Positions 1 to 5,963 of a stretch of 6,828 nucleotides of DNA are shown piece by piece. Under the pieces are notes generated by a model. That model did no database searches and was not told where the DNA came from. It was given only the letters and a program-made list of their open reading frames with translations. Source of the stretch: Alphaproteobacteria bacterium (GTDB lineage Bacteria > Pseudomonadota > Alphaproteobacteria > UBA6615); assembly GCA_030831135.1 (NCBI GenBank), contig JAURLR010000132.1, forward strand, positions 1 to 6,828. Direction: 5' to 3'. Position numbers and translations under genes: made by a program. Each line of letters starts with the position of its first letter. The first letter of the stretch is position 1.

Positions 1-435
1 AAGGTGACATGGGCGATCACAATGGTGAGCGCGCTGCGTCCGTCCGGCCATCCTGTGACCTGTTGCAGGAAGACAAACAGCAACAGCAGGGACAGGCCGG
101 TGATGACCTCGGGCATGACCAGCGGGGCTGTTGTCATCGACGAGAAGGAGCCGCCCGCGAAACCGTCCGAAGCGCACCAGCACGATGGCGCAGAGCGTAC
201 CGAGGATCATCGCGCCCGTGGCGGATGCGGCGGCGATCTTCAGGCTGAGCCATGCCGCGCCGAGCAGTTTCTCGTTGCCGGCCAGTTCGCCGTACCATTT
301 TGTCGAGAACCCGCCCCAGACCGTGACGAGCCGGGATTCGTTGAAGGAATAGACGATCAGCGAGAGGATCGGCCCGTAGAGGAACAGGTAGCCCAGTGCG
401 AGGGCGGCTATCAGCCATGGCGAGAGGCGCTTCAT
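1..435 (-). CDS. potI: Polyamine ABC transporter permease PotI, 5' part, apparent frameshift
   Basis: Second membrane subunit of a putrescine-type ABC importer; the gene runs off the left edge. The ATG at 435 overlaps the potH stop (ATGA). Residues 1-98 match the PotI N-terminus: a first transmembrane helix (about 7-30), then SFNESRLVTVW, STKWYGEL and VRFGRFRG, all close to E. coli PotI as I recall it. After codon 98 (142-144) the annotated frame gives unrelated sequence (VDDNSPAGHARG), although it stays open to the edge. A frame starting at position 140 instead gives SMTTAPLVMPEVITGLSLL, the expected PotI continuation, open to position 1. Losing two bases near 141 fits the family spacing between FRG and TAPL; one extra base would be one residue short. 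Either the gene is broken, or the sequence has an error, or there is programmed shifting. The EAA loop lies outside the window. The family call is firm; the functional state is unknown. Confidence 0.85.
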   Translation of the reverse strand, partial: MKRLSPWLIAALALGYLFLYGPILSLIVYSFNESRLVTVWGGFSTKWYGELAGNEKLLGAAWLSLKIAAASATGAMILGTLCAIVLVRFGRFRGRLLLVDDNSPAGHARGHHRPVPAVAVCLPATGHRMAGRTQRAHHCDRPCHL

Positions 436-1325
436 GACAGTGCGTTCGCGCGCCGGTGGCGCATATGCTCAAGCCAGGCGAGCGGCGCGACGATCAGGAC
501 CAGGATCGAAACCGCCAGCGCGGAGGCCAGCGGCCAGTCCCGGTTGTTGAAGAATTCCGTCCACAGCACCTTGCCGATCATCGCGGTTGCGGAATCGCCG
601 AGCAGTTCGGGGATGACGAACTCCCCCACGGCGGGAATGAACACCAGCAGGAACCCGGCGATCACACCGGGCATGGACAGTGGCAGGGTGATCGTCACGA
701 AGGCGCGCCAGGGCCGTGCGCCCAGATCGGATGCGGCCTCGAGCAGGCTCGTGTCCTGGCGCTCGAGGGCGGCGTAAAGCGGCAGCACCATGAAGGGCAG
801 GTAGGAATAGACAATGCCCAGATGCACGGCAAACGAGGTCTGGAGCAGTTGCAGCGGTGCGTCGATCAAACCGACGATCTCAAGCAGGTTGTTGATCAGC
901 CCGTCATTCTTCAGCAGCCCGATCCAAGCATAGACCCGGATCAGAAATGAGGTCCAGAAGGGCAGGATCACGGCGAGCAGCAGTGGTGCACGCCATTGCT
1001 GTGGCGCGCGCGCGATCCCCAGCGCGATGGGGTAACCGATCAGCAGGCAGATGATGGCCGATGTGGCGGCGATCTGGAGCGAATTGAGAAGTGCGTTGAT
1101 GTACAGCGCGTCGCTGAGCAGGAAACTGTAATTGTCGAGCCGTGCCAGGATTTCGCTGCCGCGGATCAGGGGTTCGTAAGGCGGGATCCCGAACCGGGTC
1201 TGGCTCAGTGAAATCCCGAACACGATGGCAAAGGGGGCGAGGAAGAACACCGCCAGCCAGATGAAGGGTATGGCCGTGACGAGTCGCCGCCCGGACGGTC
1301 CCGCCAGGATTCGGAACGGCCTCAC
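432..1325 (-). CDS. potH: Polyamine ABC transporter permease PotH
   Basis: First inner-membrane permease of the putrescine-type importer, forming the translocation channel with PotI. Several hydrophobic helices are visible. The EAA loop that docks on the ATPase reads EAASDLGARPWRAF followed by LPLSMPG. Other PotH hallmarks are ILPFWTSFLIRVYAWIGLLK, FIPAVGEFVIPELLG and EFFNNRDWPLASA. These are much closer to E. coli PotH than to PotB. I chose the GTG at 1325 (297 residues) because it makes a GTGA overlap with the potG stop, the same junction type as at the other two boundaries. An in-frame ATG at 1358 would add 11 residues (MAPRRRGGADI) and overlap potG by 37 bases. Neither start has a convincing Shine-Dalgarno sequence. 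The gene ends in an ATGA overlap with potI. Confidence 0.93.
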   Translation of the reverse strand: MRPFRILAGPSGRRLVTAIPFIWLAVFFLAPFAIVFGISLSQTRFGIPPYEPLIRGSEILARLDNYSFLLSDALYINALLNSLQIAATSAIICLLIGYPIALGIARAPQQWRAPLLLAVILPFWTSFLIRVYAWIGLLKNDGLINNLLEIVGLIDAPLQLLQTSFAVHLGIVYSYLPFMVLPLYAALERQDTSLLEAASDLGARPWRAFVTITLPLSMPGVIAGFLLVFIPAVGEFVIPELLGDSATAMIGKVLWTEFFNNRDWPLASALAVSILVLIVAPLAWLEHMRHRRANALS

Positions 1326-2458
1326 GATGTCAGCACCACCCCGTCGCCGGGGTGCCATGTCAGGTGGATGGTGTCATCCCAGGTGATCGGTTCTTCGCCG
1401 GTATGGAGGCGGTTGGCCATGGCCACCTGAATGCGCAGTCCGTCGGCGATTTCCACATGATAGACCGACATGTCCCCCAGATAGGCAATGTCCTGCACCA
1501 CGCCCGAAAGCAAATTGGCATCGCCCGAAACAGCTGCGGGCCCGCTCACGGTTTGCAGCTTTTCCGGGCGCACCATCACGGTGACGGTGGCACCTGCGGA
1601 GACCGGCGCCGGGGACGCCACGAAAATCGATGTGCCGGTGGCCGCCAGTCGAACCTGCACCATGCCTTCGGTTGCCGCGATCACCTCACCGGTCAGCAGG
1701 TTGGCGGTGCCGATGAAGTCGGCCACGAAACGCGAGTTGGGATACTCATAGACCTCGCGCGGTGCGCCAATCTGATGAATTTGGCCATCGCGCATCACGC
1801 CGATCCGGTCGGACATGGTCATCGCCTCTTCCTGATCATGGGTCACCAGAATGAAGGTGATGCCGATCCGGTCCTGAAGATTCACGAGTTCGAACTGGGT
1901 GCGTTCGCGCAGCTTGCGGTCGAGAGCACCCAGCGGCTCATCGAGCAGCAGGATGCGGGGTTGCTTGGCGAGCCCGCGTGCGAGTGCGACCCGCTGACGC
2001 TGGCCACCCGAGAGCTGGTTGGGTTTGCGCCGGGCCAGATCGGGCAGATCGACCAGCTTGAGGACGTCATGGACCCGGTCGTCACGCTCGGAACGCGCCA
2101 TGCCTTCCTGGCGCAATCCATAGGCGACGTTCTGGGCGACCGTCATATGCGGAAACAGCGCATAGGACTGGAACACCATGTTCACCGGGCGCTCATAGGG
2201 CGGGACGGTGGTCATGTCCCGGCCATCAATGCGGATTTGCCCGCTGTCAGGCGGTTCAAACCCGGCAATCATGCGGAGAAGGGTCGATTTTCCACAGCCT
2301 GAACCGCCGAGCAGCGAAAACAACTCGCCCCGGCGTACGGTAAGGTCGACAGCGTTGACGGCGACGACATCGCCGAATCGGCGGGTCACGCCCTGAAGGT
2401 CCAGGATCGGTTCGATCCGGTCGGCCTCCGTGACGTGACCCGATTCCGTTGTGGTCAT
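1322..2458 (-). CDS. potG: Polyamine ABC transporter ATP-binding protein PotG
   Basis: Cytoplasmic ATPase that powers the importer, 378 residues, the normal length for this family. Motifs appear in order: Walker A GGSGCGKST (51-59), Q-loop Q97 in MVFQSYALFPHMTV, signature LSGGQRQR (149-156), Walker B ILLLDE (169-174), D-loop GALD (177-180) and switch histidine H207 in THDQEEAM. All catalytic residues are intact. The segment PPYERPVNM resembles PotG more than PotA. The last 100 or so residues form the TOBE-type regulatory domain usual in polyamine, iron and sugar importers. The ATG at 2458 shares bases with the potF stop (ATGA), and the potG stop overlaps the potH GTG start. It may be called potA in automated annotation; the substrate assignment rests on the binding protein and permeases. 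Confidence 0.95.
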   Translation of the reverse strand: MTTTESGHVTEADRIEPILDLQGVTRRFGDVVAVNAVDLTVRRGELFSLLGGSGCGKSTLLRMIAGFEPPDSGQIRIDGRDMTTVPPYERPVNMVFQSYALFPHMTVAQNVAYGLRQEGMARSERDDRVHDVLKLVDLPDLARRKPNQLSGGQRQRVALARGLAKQPRILLLDEPLGALDRKLRERTQFELVNLQDRIGITFILVTHDQEEAMTMSDRIGVMRDGQIHQIGAPREVYEYPNSRFVADFIGTANLLTGEVIAATEGMVQVRLAATGTSIFVASPAPVSAGATVTVMVRPEKLQTVSGPAAVSGDANLLSGVVQDIAYLGDMSVYHVEIADGLRIQVAMANRLHTGEEPITWDDTIHLTWHPGDGVVLTS

Positions 2459-3555
2459 TGACCCGTCTTGATCCGCGTCCAGGTGCGGGTGCGCAGGCGT
2501 TCATAGGCCTGCGATTTCAACGGGACGACGAACATCCGGTCCCGCGTCTCCGTAGTGGGGTAAACCACGGGATCGTCCAGCCGGGACTGCTCGACGAATT
2601 GCTCCGCCCCGGTGATCGCATTGGCATAGCCCACAGCATTGGTGATCGGTCCCACCACATCAGGCCGCATCATGAAGTCGATGAAGCGATGCGCGTTCTG
2701 CGGATGTTTCGCATCGGCGGGAATGGCCATCACGTCGATCACAGCCTGGGCGCCTTCGCGCGGCAGGAACACCTGAATCTCGACGCCGCGATTGGCTTCG
2801 GCAGCACGGTCGCGTGACTGGATCAGGTCGCCGCCATAGCCATGCGAGACACAGACATCGCCATTGGCCAGATCGTTGATGTAGGAGGAGGAATGGAAGT
2901 AACGAACAAAGGGGCGGATCGTCTGGATCAGCGCGGCGGCGCGTTCGAGGTCCTCTGTCTTTTCGCTGGCCGGGTCGATGCCGAGATAGGCATAGGCGGC
3001 CGCGAAAACCTCGTTGGGATCATCGAGCAGGGAGATGCCGCAGGCCGACAGTTTCTCGGCCCAGACCGGATCGAGAATCAGCGACCAGCTGTCGGTCGGT
3101 GCGCCCGGTGCCACCGCCGCCACCTTGGCGACATTGTAGCCGATGCCCGTGCCCGCAATCATGTAGGGCACAGCATGCTTGTTGTCGGGATCGCCACCCG
3201 CGGCCAGGGATTTCAGGACCGACGGCGTGATGTGCTGCCAGTTGGGTAGCTGATCCCGGTCGAGTTCCATGTAGATCCCCGATTTCACCTGGCGGGCCAC
3301 GAAGGGCGAGATCGAGGGAAATACCACGTCATAGCCCGACGAACCGGCCATGAGTTTGGCCTCGAGAACCTCGTTGGAATCGTAGACGTCGTAATTGACC
3401 TTGATACCCGTTTCCGCGGTGAAACGCTCGAGGGTGTCCTCGGCGATGTAATCCGACCAGTTGTAGACGTTGAGGGTCTTTTCCTCTTCGGCCAAGGCTG
3501 GGCCGGAGGCTGCCGCCAGTGTGACGACCAGAAGGGATTTGAGAAAGTTTCGCAT
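2455..3555 (-). CDS. potF: Periplasmic putrescine/polyamine-binding protein PotF
   Basis: Periplasmic solute-binding protein that delivers polyamine to PotHI, 366 residues. A signal peptide is clear: basic MRNFLK, a hydrophobic core and a probable AlaLeuAla cleavage site after residue 22. The mature protein starts with the family hallmark TLNVYNWSDYIAEDT and includes YDSNEVLEAKLMAGSSGYDVV, PYMIAGTGIGYN, RYFHSSSYINDLANGD and RTRTWTRIKTGQ at the C-terminus. These match E. coli PotF (putrescine) far better than PotD (spermidine). Expected ligand contacts are largely kept: the WSDY motif, Glu in DDPNEVF, Asp in HGYGGDL, Asp in VIDVMAIPADA and Tyr in GYANA. The Trp of the E. coli GWAGD motif is Tyr here, so specificity may be shifted. 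It is the first gene of the operon; its stop overlaps potG. No strong Shine-Dalgarno sequence precedes the ATG. Confidence 0.94.
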   Translation of the reverse strand: MRNFLKSLLVVTLAAASGPALAEEEKTLNVYNWSDYIAEDTLERFTAETGIKVNYDVYDSNEVLEAKLMAGSSGYDVVFPSISPFVARQVKSGIYMELDRDQLPNWQHITPSVLKSLAAGGDPDNKHAVPYMIAGTGIGYNVAKVAAVAPGAPTDSWSLILDPVWAEKLSACGISLLDDPNEVFAAAYAYLGIDPASEKTEDLERAAALIQTIRPFVRYFHSSSYINDLANGDVCVSHGYGGDLIQSRDRAAEANRGVEIQVFLPREGAQAVIDVMAIPADAKHPQNAHRFIDFMMRPDVVGPITNAVGYANAITGAEQFVEQSRLDDPVVYPTTETRDRMFVVPLKSQAYERLRTRTWTRIKTGQ

Positions 3556-3627
3556 TGCGACGATGCTTTCGTTGGGCCGCTATCCGCACCGCGCCATCGC
3601 GGAGGGGGGTTCGGGTTATGATGCGCA

Positions 3628-3656
3628 GATTTCGTGCTGCTTGGCCCCTCTGTCAA
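3628..3656 (-). promoter_or_regulatory. Candidate promoter for the potFGHI operon
   Basis: On the minus strand a perfect -35 hexamer TTGACA (3651-3656) is followed, after 17 bases, by a poor -10 (GAAATC, 3628-3633). It lies about 75 bases before the potF ATG in the only sizeable gap ahead of the operon. The -35 is convincing but the -10 is not, so an activator may be needed, or the operon may be read from further upstream. Confidence 0.35.
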
Positions 3657-3660
3657 CTGG

Positions 3661-3676
3661 TTCCGGTGGTTCGGAA
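3661..3676. repeat. Short inverted repeat beside the potF -35
   Basis: TTCCG and CGGAA arms (5 bp) flank a 6-base centre, GTGGTT. The repeat ends 4 bases upstream of the candidate potF -35. Its position would suit a regulator site for the polyamine operon. No T-run follows on either strand, so a terminator is unlikely. Five-bp arms can arise by chance. Confidence 0.3.
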
Positions 3677-3720
3677 TGCAGTTTTTTCATCCTGCTGAAA
3701 TTATGTGCAGACTGGCGGCT

Positions 3721-4587
3721 TTACTTGCTTTGCCCGCCGATCCGGATCAGGTAACCGCCGGATCGTTCATCGAGTTCCAGCTCGAGCAAACCGCGATCCT
3801 CGGCCTCTTCGAGCAGGTCGGCAAAGGCGCGGAATCCGTAATAGCTTTCATTGAAACCGGGCCGGCGGCGCTTGAGTGTCTGCTTGACCATGGAGCCCCA
3901 GATCGGGTCCCCGCGTTCGGCCGACAAGGCTTCGGCGGTTTCCATGACGAGTTCGATGGCCTCGTCCGGGCTGCCTTCATTCTTGTCGCTGCTGCTGGCC
4001 ACCGCCTTTGCGGCGGGGGCTGCTTTCTCGGGGGTCTTTTTCGCGGCTGCTGCCTTCTTGGTCGCCGGGCGGCGGGCCTTGGTCGTGTCGCTCTCGCGCA
4101 CCAGATCGTCATAGAAGATGAACTCGTCGCAATTGTTCATCAGCAGATCAGACGTGCTGTTCTTGACCCCCACGCCGATCACCGTCTTGGCGTTTTCGCG
4201 CAGCTTGCTGACCAGCGGCGAGAAGTCCGAATCCCCGCTGATGATCACGAAGGTGTCGATGTGTTCCTTGGTGTAGCAAAGGTCGAGCGCATCGACGACC
4301 ATGTGGATGTCGGCCGAGTTCTTGCCAGACTGCCGGGTGTGGGGAATCTCGATCATCTCGAAGGCGGCGTCGTGCATGGTCACCTTGAAATCCTTGTAAC
4401 GATCCCAGTCGCAATAGGCCTTCTTGGCGACGATGCTGCCCTTGACCAGCAAACGTTCGAGCACCAGCGCGATATTGAATTTCGGATACTTCGCGTCCCG
4501 CACGCCGAGCGCGACGTTCTCGAAATCACAGAACAGCGCCATGTTCGTGTCGGATGTGTTGTTGGTCATGAGTTTCAGTCTTTTCAT
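3721..4587 (-). CDS. NYN (LabA/DUF88) nuclease-like protein with C-terminal OST-HTH/LOTUS domain
   Basis: Predicted RNA-processing protein, 288 residues. Residues 16-165 form a NYN domain of the PIN-like fold: MALFCDFENV (acidic D21), KNSADIHMVVDAL (D93, D99) and IISGDSDFSPLV (D119, D121). These acidic residues normally hold a metal ion for RNA cleavage, and all are present. Residues 170-205 are a low-complexity lysine/alanine linker (ATKKAAAAKKTPEKAAPAAK) like a histone-H1 tail, probably disordered and nucleic-acid binding. Residues 207-284 look like an OST-HTH/LOTUS winged helix (WGSMVKQTLKRRRPGF, YGFRAFADLLEEAEDRGLLEL, DERSGGYLI), an RNA-binding module. The ATG at 4587 gives the longest form; an ATG at 4569 (MTNNTSD) is as plausible, and neither has a Shine-Dalgarno sequence. 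It lies 73 bases after tetR and 165 before potF on the same strand. The RNA target is unknown. Confidence 0.88.
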   Translation of the reverse strand: MKRLKLMTNNTSDTNMALFCDFENVALGVRDAKYPKFNIALVLERLLVKGSIVAKKAYCDWDRYKDFKVTMHDAAFEMIEIPHTRQSGKNSADIHMVVDALDLCYTKEHIDTFVIISGDSDFSPLVSKLRENAKTVIGVGVKNSTSDLLMNNCDEFIFYDDLVRESDTTKARRPATKKAAAAKKTPEKAAPAAKAVASSSDKNEGSPDEAIELVMETAEALSAERGDPIWGSMVKQTLKRRRPGFNESYYGFRAFADLLEEAEDRGLLELELDERSGGYLIRIGGQSK

Positions 4588-4614
4588 AGGGTGGATTGTT
4601 TCGGAGCACCCTAT
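4586..4614. repeat. Perfect 8-bp inverted repeat over the NYN gene start
   Basis: ATAGGGTG and CACCCTAT arms flank a 13-base spacer. On the minus strand the second arm ends in the first two bases of the ATG at 4587; if the ATG at 4569 is used, the repeat lies in the leader about 16 bases upstream. It could be an operator, or an RNA hairpin at the ribosome entry site. The symmetry is certain; the function is inferred. Confidence 0.5.
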
Positions 4615-4660
4615 CGGATGCCGCGCTTCGGAGCCAGAATTCCGGTGGGTGATCGGGCGT

Positions 4661-5254
4661 TTATGATCGGTTTTGCAACAGGCTTCGTTGCGCGATGGTT
4701 TTGGTCAGCGCGATATACTGCGCCTGCGACCAGCCACAGGTTTCCCTGAGGAGTTCCCACTGGCGGACCGATAGCAGCGCCCAAAGAATGTCGGTTGCCT
4801 GGTCGAGGGTGTAATCGTCAGACAGGACGCCGTCATCCTGCAAGGCACGGATTGCCGCCGCGCATCCTTCACGGACCGCACCCATCCTGTCATCCCAGGC
4901 CAGTTTTGCCGCCGCATCGCTGTCCTGCATCGCCAGCAGGGCCCGCGCGACGCCATGTATTTCGGGGATGTAGTTGCCCCACGCCTCGATATAGGTGTCC
5001 AGCCTTTCGAGTCCCGTTTCGGCATTCCGGCTGGCGGCAAGCCGCGTGTCGATCTGCTTGATCTCGTCGATATAGCGCGTCGTCGCGATGAGCAGTTCCG
5101 TTCTTGCGGGAAAGTGCAGATAGAGCGCCTGCCGGCTGATACCGGCACGTCTGGCGATATCCGCCATACGCACGCTGGCCCCGGGACCCTCCTCGAGCGC
5201 TTTCCAGGCGGAGTCCAGAATTCGGGTGCGCGTATCAGTGATCGGTCTTGACAT
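4661..5254 (-). CDS. TetR/AcrR-family transcriptional repressor
   Basis: DNA-binding repressor of 197 residues, a usual length for the family. The N-terminal TetR domain is complete: TRTRILDSAWKALEE (helix 1), then the helix-turn-helix VRMADIARRAGISRQALYLHFPART (about 28-52), with the typical ISRQALYLHF recognition helix. The rest (about 60-197) is a helical ligand-binding and dimerisation domain with no recognisable specificity. It is divergent from an NAD(P)H oxidoreductase gene, and two palindromes fill the 65-base gap. The likely role is repression of itself and of the oxidoreductase-DUF1772 unit, relieved by a small, probably electrophilic or aromatic, ligand; the ligand is a guess. No Shine-Dalgarno sequence precedes the ATG, which fits leaderless translation. 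The NYN gene follows after 73 bases and could be partly read from the same promoter. Confidence 0.93.
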   Translation of the reverse strand: MSRPITDTRTRILDSAWKALEEGPGASVRMADIARRAGISRQALYLHFPARTELLIATTRYIDEIKQIDTRLAASRNAETGLERLDTYIEAWGNYIPEIHGVARALLAMQDSDAAAKLAWDDRMGAVREGCAAAIRALQDDGVLSDDYTLDQATDILWALLSVRQWELLRETCGWSQAQYIALTKTIAQRSLLQNRS

Positions 5255-5276
5255 GGTGTAAAGATACCCCTATTTG
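5248..5276 (+). promoter_or_regulatory. Candidate promoter for the oxidoreductase-DUF1772 unit
   Basis: Perfect -35 TTGACA (5248-5253), spacer of 17, -10 TATTTG (5271-5276, weak after the first three bases). Transcription would start near 5283, inside the palindromes, so a bound TetR dimer would block it. The -35 lies over the first codons of tetR. Confidence 0.45.
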
Positions 5277-5288
5277 ACGTCGTGTCAA
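5261..5288 (-). promoter_or_regulatory. Candidate tetR promoter giving a leaderless transcript
   Basis: On the minus strand, -35 TTGACA (5283-5288), spacer of 16, -10 TATCTT (5261-5266). Only six bases (TACACC) separate the -10 from the tetR ATG, so transcription should begin at or next to the start codon. The -35 lies inside the palindromic region, which predicts autorepression. Confidence 0.5.
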
Positions 5289-5303
5289 TTGACACTGTGT
5301 CAA
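5274..5303. promoter_or_regulatory. Double palindromic operator, probable TetR binding site
   Basis: Two 15-bp palindromes abut exactly. TTGACGTCGTGTCAA (5274-5288) has one imperfect pair; TTGACACTGTGTCAA (5289-5303) is perfect around a central T. Their junction forms a third, 14-bp perfect palindrome, GTGTCAATTGACAC (5282-5295). Four alternating half-sites of the TTGACAC type are thus present, enough for two TetR dimers. The site lies between the divergent tetR and oxidoreductase genes and overlaps elements of both candidate promoters. That this TetR binds here is inferred from position and symmetry. Confidence 0.8.
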
Positions 5304-5309
5304 GCAACA

Positions 5310-5313
5310 GGAG
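5310..5313 (+). promoter_or_regulatory. Ribosome binding site deciding the oxidoreductase start
   Basis: GGAG lies six bases before the ATG at 5320. It directly abuts the alternative ATG at 5314, leaving no spacing for that start, so 5320 is preferred. Confidence 0.7.
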
Positions 5314-5319
5314 ATGATC

Positions 5320-5904
5320 ATGGCAAAACGGATATTCATTTGGGTGGCGCATCCGCGAGCGAACTCGCTGTGCGGGAGCATTGCTGACGCCTATAAGGCG
5401 GGCGCATTGGAAACCGGTGCCGAGTTGCGCCGTATGGACCTTGCGGAGATGTCCTTCGACACCGCGTTTGAGGGCTATGGTGAGGATGCTCTGCCCCTCG
5501 AACCTGACCTTCTGGCCTGGCAGGAAAACATCGCATGGGCCGACCACATCCTCATTGTGCATCCCTATTGGTGGGGTGCCATGCCGACCCGGGCGAAGGC
5601 TGTTCTTGACCGGGCGCTCACGCCCGGTTTCGGATTCCGCTATCACACGGGAAAGGTGGCGTGGGACAAGCTGCTCAAAGGCAGGACGGCGGATGCGATC
5701 ATTACGTCCGACACACCGCCGCTTCTCGATACGCTGCTCTACCGGCGACCCGCGCGCCGGGTGATCCGCAACCAAGTCCTGGGATTCTGCGGTATCCGGG
5801 CAAAACGCATCATCCAGTTCGGTTCGGTCAAGCTGGCCAGCCCGGAGAAGATCGCGGGATGGCTCCGGCGTTCCCAACGCATGGGAGTCCTCGCGGCAAG
5901 CTGA
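5320..5904 (+). CDS. NAD(P)H-dependent oxidoreductase, flavodoxin-like fold (quinone reductase type)
   Basis: Cytoplasmic flavoprotein of the Flavodoxin_2 family (relatives: NQO1, MdaB, KefF), 194 residues, the usual size. It probably uses FMN or FAD and NAD(P)H to reduce quinones or similar acceptors by two electrons. Family features are the first strand and phosphate loop KRIFIWVAHPRANSLCGS (3-20), then ADHILIVHPYWWGAMPTRAKAVLDRAL (74-100) with the conserved PYWW, P and K...DR positions, GFGF/Y (103-108), and LGFCGIRAKRI (154-164). The segment after the central strand reads TSDTPPLLD, where many relatives have a glycine-rich cofactor loop, so cofactor or substrate preference may differ. The gene follows the palindromic operator and precedes a DUF1772 gene by 59 bases on the same strand, so the two are likely co-transcribed under TetR control. 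Confidence 0.9.
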   Translation: MAKRIFIWVAHPRANSLCGSIADAYKAGALETGAELRRMDLAEMSFDTAFEGYGEDALPLEPDLLAWQENIAWADHILIVHPYWWGAMPTRAKAVLDRALTPGFGFRYHTGKVAWDKLLKGRTADAIITSDTPPLLDTLLYRRPARRVIRNQVLGFCGIRAKRIIQFGSVKLASPEKIAGWLRRSQRMGVLAAS

Positions 5905-5940
5905 TTGGCTCGCGCGTCGATCCCTGCGCGCCGGAACTCC

Positions 5941-5960
5941 AAAGAAAAGAAAGAGAGAAA
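5941..5960 (+). promoter_or_regulatory. All-purine ribosome entry tract before the DUF1772 gene
   Basis: Twenty consecutive purines, including GAGAG, precede the GTGATG start pair. There is no perfect GGAGG, but the unstructured A-rich stretch should favour ribosome loading on the second gene of the unit. Confidence 0.45.
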
Positions 5961-5963
5961 GTG

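Noticed and set aside
4..777. Plus-strand open frame opposite potI and potH
   Set aside because: The opposite strand encodes recognisable permeases; the translation has no family features.
1352..2302. Plus-strand open frame opposite potG
   Set aside because: It is antisense to an ATPase with every catalytic motif intact; His/Gly-rich shadow translation.
3676..3700. Weak stem (TTTCA/TGAAA) with a nearby T-run after the NYN gene
   Set aside because: The stem is AT-rich and only 5 bp, and on the coding strand the run reads as A rather than T, so it is not a terminator for the NYN gene.
3661..4648. TTCCGGTGG present in both gaps flanking the NYN gene (3661 and 4640)
   Set aside because: A single shared 9-mer without extended similarity is expected by chance in GC-rich sequence.
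3634..4749. Long plus-strand open frame opposite the NYN gene
   Set aside because: It mirrors a well-supported minus-strand gene, has no recognisable domain and runs into the tetR end; typical of GC-rich antisense frames.
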